64,000 nt of DNA from Anaeromyxobacter dehalogenans 2CP-C (GTDB lineage Bacteria; Myxococcota; Myxococcia; Myxococcales; Anaeromyxobacteraceae), in assembly GCF_000013385.1 (NCBI RefSeq), contig NC_007760.1, positions 1,799,001-1,863,000 of the forward strand. The letters are read 5' to 3'. The notes beneath the pieces are model-generated. The model worked only from the letters and a program-made list of their open reading frames with translations. It made no database searches and was not told where the DNA came from. The translations under genes and the position numbers were made by a program. Shown one piece after another: positions 36,698 to 45,091 of the stretch (position 1 is the stretch's first letter; each line of letters starts with the position of its first letter).

Positions 36698-38991
36698 AAG
36701 CCGACCCCGGGCGCCGGCGCCGCCACCGGCCGCTCCGGATCGACGGGCGCCGGGGCGCCGCCGGAGAGCCGGCGGTACACGTCCCAGTCCGACAGCACGA
36801 CCTTCACGTACTGCCGCGTCTCCCGGTACGGGATGCACTCGACCCACGCGTCGAGCGGCATGCCGGCGCGCGAGCGGGCCCACTCCGACGCCGGCCCGGG
36901 GCCGGCGTTGTAGGCGGCGAGCACCACCGCCGGGTCGGCGAAGCGGGCGCCGAGCAGGCCGAGGTAGTGCGCCCCGAGCGCCACGTTCACCTCGGGCCGG
37001 TCGAGCCGGTCGCCGACGCCCCCGGGGACGCCCAGCAGCGCCGCCAGCCGCTCGGCGGTGACGGGCCGGAGCTGCAGCAGCCCCTCGGCCCCGGCGCCGC
37101 TCCGCACCGCGCGGCGGAAGCTCGACTCGCGCCGCATCACCGCCAGCACCAGCGCCGGGTCCACGCCGAACGCCCGCGCGCGCGCCGGGAGCAGCTCCGG
37201 GTACGGCTCGGGGTGGGACCAGCGCAGCGTGCGCGCGCTCTGGCCGAGGAAGTCGCGGGCCATGCGGAACGGCAGCTCCGCGTCGCCGGCGTGCGCCGCG
37301 AGCTGCGCCACGAGCGGCGCGGCCGCGCGGACGGCGCCGCCGCGGGCGAGCTGCCGGAGCTCGTCCAGCCCCTCGTCCTCGAGCCCGAGCCCCATCAGCT
37401 CGGCCGCGACGGCGAGCTGTCCGGCGGCGGCCGCCGGCGCGGCGTCGGGCAGCGGCCGCGGCGGCGCCGCGGGCGGGGGCGGGGGCGGGGAGGCGACGCC
37501 GGACGCCTCGAGCCGGGCGCGCGCGAGCAGCGCGTACCACGGGTCGGCGCCGGCCGCGGCGGCGCGCAGGAGCCGCGCGCGACGGCGGGGGTCCTTCGCC
37601 AGGCGGCCCTGCCAGTAGGCGGCCGCGTCGGCGAACGGCCCGCGCGACAGGCGGGCGAGGGCGCGCGCGGCGTCGGCGGTGCGGCCGAGCCGGTAGCGCG
37701 ACCAGGCGGCGAACCAGAGCGCCTCGTCCACCCGCCGCGACGTCCGGCGGTACGCGCGCGCGAACGCATCCAGCTCGGTCGCCGCGCGGCGGTAGTCGCC
37801 GGCGTCGTAGTGGAGCCAGGCCGCGAGGTACGCCGCCTCGTCGCCCAGGTCCCGCTGGCGCCACTCGGGCAGGCCGGCGATGGGCGCCTCGGACGCGGCC
37901 ACCTCGCGGTAGCGCCGGCTGGCCTCGTCCACCCGGCCCGCGCGCGCCGCGGCGCGCGCCAGCGCCAGGCGCGCCGAGCGCTGCACCCGCGGGTCGGGAT
38001 CGTCCGCGAACGGGGCCGCCACCCGCGCCGCCTCGGCGTGGCGCCCGAGGCCGACGAGCGCGGCCGCCCGCAGCACCTCGACGCGGCCGGCCGGCACCTC
38101 CGGGTCCGCCTCGCGCGCGGCGGCGAGCTCCTGCAGGGCGTCGTCGGGCCGGGCGGTCGCCACCAGCCGCTCCGCGCGCGCCAGGTGATCGTCCGCGGAG
38201 GCGAGCGGCACCGGGCCGCCCGCGGCGCGCCAGGCCGCGAGCAGCTCGCCCGCGCTCCGCGCCTGCGGCAGGTCCGCCTCGAGCCAGAGCGCGCGCCAGG
38301 TCTCCACCGCGCGGGCCTCGTCGCCGGCGGCGCGCGCCGCGCGGCCGAGCGCGAGCCGCGCGGCCGGGGCGGCGGGATCCGCGGGCCAGGCGCGCAGCGC
38401 CGCGTCGAGCGTGGCGACGGCCTCGGCGGCGAGCCCCGCCTCGACCAGCGCCTCGCCCGCGAGGAAGCGCGCGCGCCGCGCCACCGCGAGGCGCGGGTCG
38501 GCGCCGGCCTGCTCGAGCAGCCGCGCCGCGGCGTGCGGCTCCCCCGAGGCGAGCAGCGCCTGCCCGCGCACGAACGCGAGGTGCGGCCGCGCCGGCGCGA
38601 TCGCCGGGGCGAGCGCCACCTCCAGCGCCTCCGCCGCGTCCGCGGGCTGGCCGGCGTCGGCGAGCGCGAGGCCGAGCGCCGCCTGCGCGCGCGCCCCCGC
38701 CGCGCCGCGGGGCCGCGCGGAGAACGCCCGGCGCGCCGCCGCCGCGGACGCGTCGGCCTGCCCGCCGGCGAGCGCCTGGGCCGCGTCGCCGATGCCGGCG
38801 AGCCAGTCGGTGAGCGGCTCGGGGACGCTCCGGGCCGCGCAGGCGGGGCGGGCCGTCAGCAGCAGGGCGCAGGCCAGGAGCGCCCGCCCACCCCGGCGGC
38901 TGGCCGGGTAAGCCCAGGGCGTACGGATGCTTTCCGGGCAGGTGGGAAGAGGGACCCCTAGGGGGGAGGTGGGGGCCTTGACGGGCTGCAT
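36694..38991 (-). CDS. Soluble lytic murein transglycosylase with TPR-like repeats
   Basis: A 765-residue exported Slt70-type enzyme that cleaves peptidoglycan glycan strands. After a signal sequence (RALLACALLLTARPACA), about 500 residues of Ala-rich helical repeats precede the C-terminal catalytic domain with the Glu in VMRRESSFRRAVRSGAGAEG, then LLQLRPVTAERL and VVLAAYNAGPGPASEW. The ATG at 38991 lacks a good ribosome site, and a plus-strand promoter lies over it, so the start is uncertain. Convergent with rnd: the two coding ends overlap by 4 bp. Confidence 0.9.
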   Translation of the reverse strand: MQPVKAPTSPLGVPLPTCPESIRTPWAYPASRRGGRALLACALLLTARPACAARSVPEPLTDWLAGIGDAAQALAGGQADASAAAARRAFSARPRGAAGARAQAALGLALADAGQPADAAEALEVALAPAIAPARPHLAFVRGQALLASGEPHAAARLLEQAGADPRLAVARRARFLAGEALVEAGLAAEAVATLDAALRAWPADPAAPAARLALGRAARAAGDEARAVETWRALWLEADLPQARSAGELLAAWRAAGGPVPLASADDHLARAERLVATARPDDALQELAAAREADPEVPAGRVEVLRAAALVGLGRHAEAARVAAPFADDPDPRVQRSARLALARAAARAGRVDEASRRYREVAASEAPIAGLPEWRQRDLGDEAAYLAAWLHYDAGDYRRAATELDAFARAYRRTSRRVDEALWFAAWSRYRLGRTADAARALARLSRGPFADAAAYWQGRLAKDPRRRARLLRAAAAGADPWYALLARARLEASGVASPPPPPPAAPPRPLPDAAPAAAAGQLAVAAELMGLGLEDEGLDELRQLARGGAVRAAAPLVAQLAAHAGDAELPFRMARDFLGQSARTLRWSHPEPYPELLPARARAFGVDPALVLAVMRRESSFRRAVRSGAGAEGLLQLRPVTAERLAALLGVPGGVGDRLDRPEVNVALGAHYLGLLGARFADPAVVLAAYNAGPGPASEWARSRAGMPLDAWVECIPYRETRQYVKVVLSDWDVYRRLSGGAPAPVDPERPVAAPAPGVGF

Positions 38992-39007
38992 GCGGGAGCG
39001 CGATATA
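38978..39007 (+). promoter_or_regulatory. Promoter for the small cysteine-rich gene
   Basis: TTGACG (38978-38983), 18-bp spacer, GATATA (39002-39007). It overlaps the first codons of the opposite-strand transglycosylase gene, so the two promoters may compete. It would give a leader of about 160 bases. Confidence 0.5.
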
Positions 39008-39175
39008 GCGCGCGCAGCCTGGCCGCCTGTCGGCCGGGCGAGAGCTTCGAGTCTTTCAACTTCGGAAGGCGGCGCGCCATGCCTCGGGGAGGGGCCGTGG
39101 CGCTGGACGGGTGGCGGTCTCGGCGCCCCGTCGCGTCGCCGGGGGCCGGCCGCGGGGCCGGTCAGAGGAGTCCAC

Positions 39176-39400
39176 GTGCTCGCCAAGCCTTGTCCCACCG
39201 AGCTCACCGCACCCATCAACCCCGATCGCGGCGTCGAAGGCCACCGGAACCTGTTCTGCAACTTCTACGACAGCTGCCTCGACGAGGCGGTGAAGCGCGG
39301 CTGGAACAGCTGGACCTGCACGCGCTGCCAGCTCCACGCCGTCGAGCCGGAGGTCGAGGGCGGCATCGAGAGCTACGCCACCCAGCGCCGCCTCGTCTGA
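39176..39400 (+). CDS. Small cysteine-rich protein of unknown function
   Basis: A 74-residue protein with five cysteines (6, 28, 34, 48, 51). The core reads RNLFCNFYDSCLDEAV, then GWNSWTCTRCQL, suggesting a small zinc-binding fold with a terminal CxxC. I recall similar short proteins in deltaproteobacteria, without a known role. GTG at 39176 is preceded by AGAGGAG at ideal spacing, which supports translation. It has its own promoter and ends 4 bp before a convergent gene. Confidence 0.75.
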   Translation: MLAKPCPTELTAPINPDRGVEGHRNLFCNFYDSCLDEAVKRGWNSWTCTRCQLHAVEPEVEGGIESYATQRRLV

Positions 39401-39404
39401 TCCC

Positions 39405-41063
39405 TCAGTCCGTGTAGATCACCGCGACGAACAGCCGCCCCGGCCCGAAGCGGCGGCTGTCGCCCTGCACCGCGCCCACGCCCACGCGGGCGAAGCGCGC
39501 GTCGCCCACGTTCGCGGACCGGGCCGCCTCGCCCGGGCCGCTCACCACGAACACGTCCACCGCGGCGATGCGGCGCCCGAGCCGCAGCGCGCGCACCTCG
39601 ACGTCGCCCGGGTCGGTCTCGTCGCGGGCGCGCATGCCCACCGCGGCGTCGCGCGCCAGCGCGTCCAGGCGCAGGTCGGCGGTGAGCGGCGTCCGGCCCA
39701 GGCGCGCGCGCTCGGCCCAGATCGCCTCCCGCACCCGCGCGTCCGGCGTGAGCCGCGAGCCGGCGCCGTCGTCGGGCGGCTCGACCAGGATCTCGGTGAG
39801 GTAGACGGTCGGGTCGCCGGAGGACAGGCGGCCGCGCGCGATCCCGACGCCCACCCGCGAGACGCCGGGCTGGAGCAGGTTCCCGAGGTGCGCGGGGCTC
39901 TCCTCCGCGGCCTGGTGGGCCTCCAGCGCGGTGGAGGCGCGGGCCACGTTCTCGTAGGCGCGCCGGTAGGCGATGCGGGCGCGGGAGAGGCGCTCCACCA
40001 GCTCGCCCGTGCCCGGGAGCACGTGCGCCACCTTGCCCTGCGCGAGCATGTTCGCGCTGTGGGCTCGGGCCGCCTCGGTGAGCTGGGGCGCGGCCGTCAC
40101 CGGCTGCAGGCCGCGCGCCGCGCGGAGCGCGTTGATGGCGCGCACGACCCCGGCCTCGGCGGCGGCCGCGTCGCCGGGCTCTGGCGCGGGCCGCCGCGCG
40201 GGGACCGGCTGCGCCGCCGGGACCGCGGCGGCGCCGGCCTGCACCTCGAGCAGCGCCGCGACCTCCGGTCCGCCGCGCCCGTGGCCGAGCACCTCGACCA
40301 CGTGGCGCCCGGACGCGGCGAACGCGACCCGCGCCCGGAAGCCGGCCGGGCCGCCGGAGACCGCCTCCTCGTGGACGGCACCCGCCGGCGAGGTGACGAA
40401 GACGCGCGGGCGCGACAGCCCGCCCAGCAGCTCGCCCGCGATCACCGCCGACGCGCCCTCGGCGACGCGGCGCGGGACCGGCTCGAGGCGGACCTTGCGG
40501 TCCGAGGCCAGGACCACCACGACGGCCGACCCGTCGGCCTGGGCCGCGCCGGCGCCGAGGTGCGTGGCGGCGCCGCGCGGGATGACGTCGGAGAGGGCCG
40601 CCGCCGCGCGCGCGGGCGCGGCGCGCACCAGGTACGCCTCGGGCGCAGGGTCGTAGGCGCCCGCGCGCGTCAGCGCGGCCCGGAGGTGCTCGCGGGCGAG
40701 CGGCTCCTCCGCGCCGGAGGCGGCGAGCGCGGCGAGCGCGCGCGCGGCGAGCGAGAGGGCCCCCGAGGTGCGCGGGGCGCCGCGCGCGGAGAGGCGCTCG
40801 GCCGCGGCGCGGAACGCGTCGGCCTCCACGCGCGTCGCCTGCACCGCGGGCTCGCGGCCGTAGGCCGTCCCGGGCGCCTCGGCGAGCGGGGGGGCCGGCG
40901 GCGCAGGCGACGCGGCAGGGGTGGCTGCCGCGGGCGCGGGCGGCGGCACCGCGCCGCGGGTGGGCGCGCGCGCCGGCCCCGCGCAGGCGGCGAGGGCGGC
41001 CGCCAGCGCGGCCGCGAGCGCGGTGCGCGCGGCGGGCGGGCGGGCGGGACGGGCTCGCCGCAT
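39405..41063 (-). CDS. CAP (SCP/PR1)-domain lipoprotein
   Basis: A 552-residue envelope protein. The N-terminus has a lipoprotein signal (TALAAALAAALAAC lipobox), followed by an Ala/Pro-rich linker, a central beta-rich region of about 200 residues, and a CAP domain at about 310-420 (INALRAARGLQPVTAAPQLTEAARAHSANMLAQGKVAH, then YENVARAS). A further region of about 130 residues follows (VYLTEILVEPP...). CAP proteins are usually secreted; biochemical role is generally unknown. It follows a DUF721 gene by 5 bp. Confidence 0.8.
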   Translation of the reverse strand: MRRARPARPPAARTALAAALAAALAACAGPARAPTRGAVPPPAPAAATPAASPAPPAPPLAEAPGTAYGREPAVQATRVEADAFRAAAERLSARGAPRTSGALSLAARALAALAASGAEEPLAREHLRAALTRAGAYDPAPEAYLVRAAPARAAAALSDVIPRGAATHLGAGAAQADGSAVVVVLASDRKVRLEPVPRRVAEGASAVIAGELLGGLSRPRVFVTSPAGAVHEEAVSGGPAGFRARVAFAASGRHVVEVLGHGRGGPEVAALLEVQAGAAAVPAAQPVPARRPAPEPGDAAAAEAGVVRAINALRAARGLQPVTAAPQLTEAARAHSANMLAQGKVAHVLPGTGELVERLSRARIAYRRAYENVARASTALEAHQAAEESPAHLGNLLQPGVSRVGVGIARGRLSSGDPTVYLTEILVEPPDDGAGSRLTPDARVREAIWAERARLGRTPLTADLRLDALARDAAVGMRARDETDPGDVEVRALRLGRRIAAVDVFVVSGPGEAARSANVGDARFARVGVGAVQGDSRRFGPGRLFVAVIYTD

Positions 41064-41068
41064 CCGGC

Positions 41069-41365
41069 TCAGCGCTCCGGCCCGATCCGGATCTCGAGGC
41101 CGAGCGCCACCGCCCGGCCCATGCGCGCGTTCACGCGCTCGCACAGCGCCGATGCCAGCTCGGTCACCTGGGTCGCCCATTCGGGGGAGCTTACCAGCAC
41201 CAGCAGGCGGCCGTCGCGGAGACGCCCGCGCATCGACACCTCGCGGGAGAGCCGCGGGCCGCAGGCCTCGGCGAACGCCGCGGCGAGCGCGGCGGACTGC
41301 GCCTCCGGGCGCCGCGCGAGGGCTTCCGCCAGGGCGGCGGCGACGGTGCGGCGGCGGCCACGCAT
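41069..41365 (-). CDS. DUF721 (DciA-like) protein
   Basis: A 98-residue protein of the DUF721 family, with the conserved pattern AAFAEACGPRLSREVSMRGRLRDGRLLVLVSSPEWATQVTEL and ending in EIRIG. Some family members (DciA) load the replicative helicase; this short form could do so but the link is not shown. The ATG at 41365 (RGRRRTVAAAL) is preferred over a GTG at 41416. It lies upstream of the CAP lipoprotein gene in the same operon. Confidence 0.75.
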   Translation of the reverse strand: MRGRRRTVAAALAEALARRPEAQSAALAAAFAEACGPRLSREVSMRGRLRDGRLLVLVSSPEWATQVTELASALCERVNARMGRAVALGLEIRIGPER

Positions 41366-41481
41366 GGCGGCGACGTTAGGGGGATGCTTGGGCGCCGTCA
41401 AGCCGTGGTGCGACACCGGGCCGCGCCGTGCTCCGGTTGGGCACCCCTGTGCTAACCTCTCGTCGTTCTCGGGGGATTGCC

Positions 41482-42855
41482 GTGGCGCAAGGAGAGATCG
41501 CAGCGGGGGACCTGGCGGCGGCGGCCGGGACGGCGCCGCACCCGAATCGGTCCCCTGCGCGCAGCGCCGCCGCCGTCGAGCGCGGCCGCCTGAACCTGTC
41601 GTGGCTCGTCCAGCTTCACTGGTGGGCGATCCTCGGCCAGGCGACCATCGTGGTGGGCGCGCAGTCGTGGACCCACTTCGGCCTGCCCATGGGCACGCTG
41701 GTGGCGGTGATGGTCCTGGAGGTCATCGGGAACATCGTGCTGGGCGCCTGGGCGCGCCGCGCGGAGGTGACCGACCGGGACATCGCCCTGGTGATGCTGA
41801 TCGACGCGGTGGTCCTGACCGTCCTGCTCGACCTGACCGGGGGCGCGTCCAACCCGTTCTCCACGCTCTACCTGGTCAACGTGGCGCTGGCGGCCGTGCT
41901 GCTGCCGTCCGCCTGGTCGTGGCTGCTCATGGCGGCGAGCCTGACGGGCTTCGCGTCGCTGTTCGTGCACGAGCACTTCGCCGGCGTGAGCCACCACATC
42001 CGCACCCACATGGACCACGCGCAGACCATGGCCGCGCACCTGCGCGGCATGTGGGTCGCGTTCGCGCTGGCCGCGGTGTTCGTGGTGTTCTTCGTCCAGC
42101 GGGTCACGCGCGCGCTCGCCGCGCGGGAGGGTGAGCTCCAGGCCGCGCGCTCCCAGGCGCTGCGGCGCGAGAAGCTCGCCTCGCTGGCCACGCTCGCCGC
42201 GGGTGCGGCGCACGAGCTCTCGACCCCGCTCTCCACCATCGCGGTGGTCGCGAAGGAGCTGCAGCGCGCCATCCCGGCCGACGCCTCGAGCGAGCTCCAC
42301 GACGACCTGCAGCTCGTCCGCGACCAGGTGGCGCGGTGCCGCGAGATCCTCGACCGGATGGCGGCGCACGCGGGGGAGAACGTGGGGGAGCCGTTCGCGC
42401 AGATGCGCGCGCGCGACTGGGTGGACGCCGCGCTCGACGGGTTCCGCTGGCCCCAGCGCGTGGAGGTGCGGATCGACCCGAGCGCCCAGGCCGCCGCGCT
42501 GGTGGGCCCCCAGCGCGGGCTCGCCGAGGCGCTGCGCGGCCTGCTCAAGAACGCGGTCCAGGCGTCGCCGCCCGACGCCCAGGTCACGCTCCTCGTCACC
42601 GCGCCGCCCGGTCGCATCCAGGTGACCGTCCGGGACCGGGGCCGCGGCATGACGCCCGACGTGCTGTCGCGCGTGGGCGAGCCGTTCTTCACGACGAAGG
42701 TTCCCGGGGAGGGGATGGGGCTGGGCCTCTTCCTCACCCGGGCGCTCGCCGAGCAGCTCGGCGGCGAGTTCAACATCACCTCCACCCCGGGGGACGGGAC
42801 GGAGGCGCGTATCGAGCTGCCGGTGTCGACCGCCGGCGAGAGGAGCAGTCCATGA
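41482..42855 (+). CDS. regB: RegB/PrrB-type redox-sensing histidine kinase
   Basis: A 457-residue sensor with six predicted membrane helices (about 35-210) carrying the quinone-binding signature GGASNPF at residues 120-126, then a kinase core. The phospho-acceptor is His 244 in AAHELSTPLSTIAVVAKEL, and Cys 286 (VARCREIL) lies where the redox-active cysteine of RegB is found. ATP-binding motifs are LLKNAVQASP, VRDRGRGM and GLGLFLTRAL. The GTG at 41482 with GGGGGA is preferred. Its stop overlaps the regA start. It should sense quinone redox state. Confidence 0.93.
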   Translation: MAQGEIAAGDLAAAAGTAPHPNRSPARSAAAVERGRLNLSWLVQLHWWAILGQATIVVGAQSWTHFGLPMGTLVAVMVLEVIGNIVLGAWARRAEVTDRDIALVMLIDAVVLTVLLDLTGGASNPFSTLYLVNVALAAVLLPSAWSWLLMAASLTGFASLFVHEHFAGVSHHIRTHMDHAQTMAAHLRGMWVAFALAAVFVVFFVQRVTRALAAREGELQAARSQALRREKLASLATLAAGAAHELSTPLSTIAVVAKELQRAIPADASSELHDDLQLVRDQVARCREILDRMAAHAGENVGEPFAQMRARDWVDAALDGFRWPQRVEVRIDPSAQAAALVGPQRGLAEALRGLLKNAVQASPPDAQVTLLVTAPPGRIQVTVRDRGRGMTPDVLSRVGEPFFTTKVPGEGMGLGLFLTRALAEQLGGEFNITSTPGDGTEARIELPVSTAGERSSP

Positions 42856-43409
42856 ACACGATGACGCCCGAAGTGACCCGCGAGTCGTTGCCGAGCATCC
42901 TGCTGGTGGACGACGACGAGGTGCTGCGCGAGCGGCTCGCCACCGCCATCCGCGCCCGCGGGTACGAGGTCCGGACGGCCGGCTCCGCCGAGGAGGCGAT
43001 GCGCGAGGCGACCCGCGACTCGCCGGAGATGGCGGTGCTCGACCTGCGCATGCCCGGCGGCTCGGGCCTGGAGATCCTGCGCGAGCTGCGCCGCCAGGAC
43101 CCGTCCACCCGCGTGCTCATGCTGACCGGCTACGGCAGCATCGCGACGGCGGTCGAGGCGGTGCGCGAGGGCGCGGTGGGCTACCTGCCGAAGCCCGCCG
43201 ACGCGGACGAGATCCTGGCCGCGCTGAACGGCACCAACACCGCCAAGGAGAAGGGCATCGAGACGCCCTCGCTCGCCCGGGCGGAGTGGGAGCACATCCA
43301 GCGCGTGCTCACCGACTGCGGCGGCAACATCTCCGAGGCGGCGCGGCGGCTCGGGATCCACCGCCGCTCCCTCCAGCGGAAGCTGCACAAGTACCCGCCG
43401 GCGAGGTAG
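42852..43409 (+). CDS. regA: RegA/PrrA/ActR-type response regulator
   Basis: A 185-residue regulator, partner of the overlapping RegB kinase. The receiver domain has ILLVDDDEVL, phospho-aspartate 64 in VLDLRMPG, LMLTGYGS and YLPKP. A short linker with PSLARAEWEHIQRVL leads to the Fis-type DNA-binding helix-turn-helix GGNISEAARRLGIHRRSLQR, whose sequence is almost invariant in this family. It would activate or repress respiration and redox genes. Confidence 0.94.
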   Translation: MNTMTPEVTRESLPSILLVDDDEVLRERLATAIRARGYEVRTAGSAEEAMREATRDSPEMAVLDLRMPGGSGLEILRELRRQDPSTRVLMLTGYGSIATAVEAVREGAVGYLPKPADADEILAALNGTNTAKEKGIETPSLARAEWEHIQRVLTDCGGNISEAARRLGIHRRSLQRKLHKYPPAR

Positions 43410-43555
43410 CCGTCCGCCCGCCGGGGCCCGGCCCACCGCGCGCCCTCCCGTCAGGGCGGGGGCGCGCGGCGAACCCTTTTCCCCTCGGCGGGGTCGAACT
43501 CCGTGTCAGGCGCCCCGGAGGCCGATGCACGGCGGGCGCGGAGAGGCACGGAGAC

Positions 43556-43951
43556 ATGGCGCACGCGACGGTCGAGATCACCTCGCAGAACTTCAAGGAC
43601 GTGGTCGAGAAGGACGGCATCGTCCTCATCGACTGGTGGGCGCCGTGGTGCGGCCCGTGCCGGTCGTTCGCCCCGACGTACGAGAAGGTCGCGGGCAAGC
43701 ACCCGGACATCGCCTTCGCGAAGGTGAACACCGAGGAGCAGCAGGAGCTCGCGGCGGCGTTCGACATCCGGTCGATCCCCACGCTGATGATCCTGCGCGA
43801 CAAGGTCCTGCTCTTCTCGCAGGCCGGCGCGCTGCCCGAGGCCGCGCTCGAGGACCTCATCCGCCAGGTGCGCGCGCTCGACATGGACAAGGTCCGCGCC
43901 GACGTCGCCGCGCAGGAGGCCGAGGCGGCGAAGCGCACCGCGTCGGCCTGA
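43556..43951 (+). CDS. trxA: Thioredoxin
   Basis: A 131-residue thioredoxin with the active site WCGPC at residues 31-35 and the cis-proline in RSIPTLMIL. The normal domain ends near residue 105; a charged helical extension of about 25 residues (VRADVAAQEAEAAKRTASA) follows. The ATG at 43556 is preceded by GGAGA. It follows regBA, but a 146-bp gap separates them. A strong bidirectional hairpin lies after it. Confidence 0.95.
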   Translation: MAHATVEITSQNFKDVVEKDGIVLIDWWAPWCGPCRSFAPTYEKVAGKHPDIAFAKVNTEEQQELAAAFDIRSIPTLMILRDKVLLFSQAGALPEAALEDLIRQVRALDMDKVRADVAAQEAEAAKRTASA

Positions 43952-43977
43952 TCCCGTCCCCCGCGGCCGGCGAAAGA

Positions 43978-44011
43978 GAAGGGCGGATGGCCGCGAGGCC
44001 ACCCGCCCTTC
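43978..44011. terminator. Bidirectional terminator between trxA and the convergent gene
   Basis: A 15-position stem with one mismatch (43978-43992 with 43997-44011, loop GCGA) lies between convergent genes. On the minus side it is followed by TCTCTTTC. It can end both transcripts. Confidence 0.75.
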
Positions 44012-44031
44012 GAGCCTCCGCGCCTGGCAGG

Positions 44032-44829
44032 CTACTTCGTCCCGCCGGTGCTCGGGGTGCTGCTGCCCGACGTCCCGCCGCCGGAGCCGGCCGCGCCGGT
44101 GCCGGAGGTGTCGGTCGAGGAGCCCGAGCCGGTCGAGCTGCCGGAGCCGGTGGTCGGGCTGCTCGTGTCCGTGCTCGAGCCCGAGCCGGTGGTGCCGCTC
44201 GAGCTGCCCGACCCGCTGGTGCTGCCGGAGCCGTAGCTCGGGGAGCCGCTGCTGCCCGACGAGCCGGCGCTCATCACCTCGAGCGTCTTCACCGTGACCG
44301 TGTCTCCCGCCCCCGAGAAGCTGGCGCGGACCTGATCGCCCTCCTGGATGTCGGTCAGCGTGGCCATCTGGCCGTCCTTCGTGACCGTCGTGTCGTCGCT
44401 GATCCGGAGCTTCTTGTCGGAGTTCGCGAGCGTCAGCTCCTTCGTGTCCTTGTCGAACTTCTGCACGGTCCCGGTGAGCTGGTGGGTGCGCTTCGCGCTG
44501 CCCATGGTGGACGCCGACGAGCCGGTGCCCATGTCGCTCGAGGACCCGGTGCCGTAGCTCGAGCTGCCGGTGCTGTCCGGGCTCGTGCTGCCCGAGGTGG
44601 CGCTCCCCGAGGTCGCGCTGTCGCTCGAGCCGCTGCCGGTCGTGCCGGAGCTGCCCGTCCCCATGCTGCCGCTCCCGGTCGTCGTGCCGGTCCGATCGTC
44701 GCGATCGGTCGTCGATGAGCCCGACGTCGTCGAGCCGCCCGTGGCTCCCTGCGCGCTCGCCGGCTGCGCCGCGACGAGCAGCCCGGCCATGCCGAGGCCG
44801 GCCACCGTACCCCATCCGAAATACCTCAT
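44032..44829 (-). CDS. Secreted Ser/Gly/Thr-rich low-complexity protein
   Basis: A 265-residue protein with a signal peptide (to ASAQG, about residue 26). Two low-complexity regions, about 28-108 and 186-265, consist of short Ser/Gly/Thr/Asp repeats such as TGSGSS and SSTDTS. They flank a beta-rich domain of about 75 residues (QLTGTVQKFDKDTKELTLA, DDTTVTKDG, EGDQVRASFSGAG) that looks like DUF5666-type small beta barrels. ATG at 44829 has AGGGAGA before it. Function unknown; a surface or matrix role is speculation. Confidence 0.8.
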   Translation of the reverse strand: MRYFGWGTVAGLGMAGLLVAAQPASAQGATGGSTTSGSSTTDRDDRTGTTTGSGSMGTGSSGTTGSGSSDSATSGSATSGSTSPDSTGSSSYGTGSSSDMGTGSSASTMGSAKRTHQLTGTVQKFDKDTKELTLANSDKKLRISDDTTVTKDGQMATLTDIQEGDQVRASFSGAGDTVTVKTLEVMSAGSSGSSGSPSYGSGSTSGSGSSSGTTGSGSSTDTSSPTTGSGSSTGSGSSTDTSGTGAAGSGGGTSGSSTPSTGGTK

Positions 44830-45041
44830 TGGATCTCCCTCTCTGCTTCTGGTTCGGAGCCCGGCGGTCGCCGTGGCTCTCGTGTTGGCTTCCGATACGG
44901 TAGTGCCGGGGCACCTGTGCGGAAGGGTTGCGCCCCCGGGAAAAGGCGCAGGAAGTGCCGTGCGCACGGGCAGTTGCGAGGGGCTCGGGCCCTCGCCTTC
45001 CCGCGCCGCGCGCCGCCCGCCGGCCCCCGTGTCAGACCGCC

Positions 45042-45071
45042 TTGCTACCTGAACATGCGAGCAGCTAAGTT
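45042..45071 (+). promoter_or_regulatory. imuA promoter with LexA-like SOS box in the spacer
   Basis: TTGCTA (45042-45047), 18-bp spacer, TAAGTT (45066-45071), 20 bp before imuA. The spacer contains CCTGAACATGCGAGCAG (45048-45064), whose reverse complement matches 15 of 17 positions of the Myxococcus xanthus LexA motif as I remember it (CTRHAMRYBYGTTCAGS). LexA bound here would block RNA polymerase. Confidence 0.65.
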
Positions 45072-45091
45072 GCGGGCAGGAGCCGCCGGCC

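Noticed and set aside
44570-45052. A 160-codon plus-strand frame rich in Leu/Val/Pro opposite the Ser/Gly-rich gene
   Set aside because: It is the complement of Ser/Gly/Thr codon repeats; the minus strand has signal peptide and ribosome site.
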